Shown here: in pieces, positions 21,205 through 21,387 of the stretch
How the letters are laid out: each line of letters opens with the position of its first letter
How positions within the stretch are numbered: the first letter of the stretch is position 1
DNA from: JAVBMU01 sp031551755
GTDB lineage: Bacteria; Actinomycetota; Actinomycetes; Actinomycetales; Cellulomonadaceae
Length of the DNA stretch: 21,387 nucleotides
Assembly: GCA_031551755.1 (NCBI GenBank)
Contig: JAVBNE010000062.1
Coordinates: 1-21,387, forward strand
Direction: 5' to 3'
Notes under the pieces: generated by a model
Databases searched by the model: none
What the model was told of the DNA's origin: nothing
Seen by the model: only the letters and a program-made list of their open reading frames with translations
Translations under genes and position numbers: made by a program

Positions 21205-21387
21205 TGTACAGAAAAGAAGAGGCGTAGTAGACTGGAAGGGAGGGAAAAACGGGGGGGGGAGAAAGAGGATGACAGAGAAACGGAAGCGACGGGAATACAG
21301 CGAAGAATTCCGAGTGCAGATGGTGAAACTGTACAACAGTGGGAAGCCACGTGTGGAGATTCTGAGGGAATACGAGTTGACCGGATC
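21205..21387 (+). mobile_element. IS3-family insertion sequence, left part
   Basis: The probable left end is TGTACAGAAAAGAAGAGG at 21205, matching the TG(T)AC start common to IS3/IS150-group elements. A purine-rich leader with nine consecutive G follows at 21251-21259, then orfA. The right end lies beyond the window, so the boundary and target duplication cannot be checked. Confidence 0.65.
21269..21387 (+). CDS. IS3-family transposase OrfA, partial (first 39 residues)
   Basis: The HTH protein of an IS3-type element, which is joined to the DDE domain OrfB by programmed frameshifting in intact copies. The ATG at 21269 is followed by TEKRKRREYSEEFRVQMVK and LYNSGKPRVEILREYELTG. This is the typical HTH_Tnp_1/IS3 start (R..ys.eFK..av.l...G.....i...y.l). 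The window ends inside it. It overlaps in another frame the read-through of the disrupted gene. The rest of the element is not visible, so whether it is intact is unknown. Confidence 0.85.
   Translation, partial: MTEKRKRREYSEEFRVQMVKLYNSGKPRVEILREYELTG

Noticed and set aside
1..21387. CRISPR array, tRNA or rRNA
   Set aside because: No regularly spaced direct repeats and no recognisable RNA gene on either strand by eye.

Overview
The window looks like a piece of a Bacillota (Clostridia-type) chromosome. Nearly every gene has a strong GGAGG-type ribosome binding site, the phage proteins are of Clostridial type (an NLQLFA motif, an NlpC/P60-SH3 lysin, small holins), and there is an ECF sigma / DUF4367-like anti-sigma pair. 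This assignment rests on gene style only, not on a marker gene.

Positions 1-14931 are the late end of a prophage on the + strand. In order they hold an SSB-like protein, three tail or baseplate-type proteins, a 2347-residue Rhs/YD-repeat protein with a C-terminal toxin-like tip, and a secreted protein that is the best immunity candidate. Then comes about 1 kb with no intact gene, containing several terminators, two REP-like hairpins and a remnant of a second Rhs gene. After it come a collagen-like fibre protein, a LamG-like protein, an NlpC/P60 endolysin, two small holin-type proteins and a sigma-region-4-like phage regulator. The Rhs protein has no signal peptide and lies between tail and lysis genes, so its release probably depends on the phage, either carried on the particle or freed by lysis. 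Base composition drops sharply near 9055 inside the Rhs core and stays AT-rich through the toxin tip and the next gene, as expected for a swapped toxin/immunity cassette.

Positions 14899-15792 are a small divergent control region. An XRE-type repressor on the - strand faces away from a small unknown gene, and the two promoters share a 13-bp dyad over their -35 boxes.

Positions 15844-17711 hold an ECF sigma factor, a membrane anti-sigma-like protein and a small secreted beta-rich protein. An IS5-family transposase with several disabling lesions (17725-18704) follows at once. From 19090 an ABC permease and ATPase pair overlaps the start of a gene resembling a radical SAM (SPASM-type) peptide maturase. 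That gene is cut after about 63 codons by an IS3-family element whose orfA runs off the window end. This looks like a RiPP maturation/export operon inactivated by the insertion. No precursor peptide was found.
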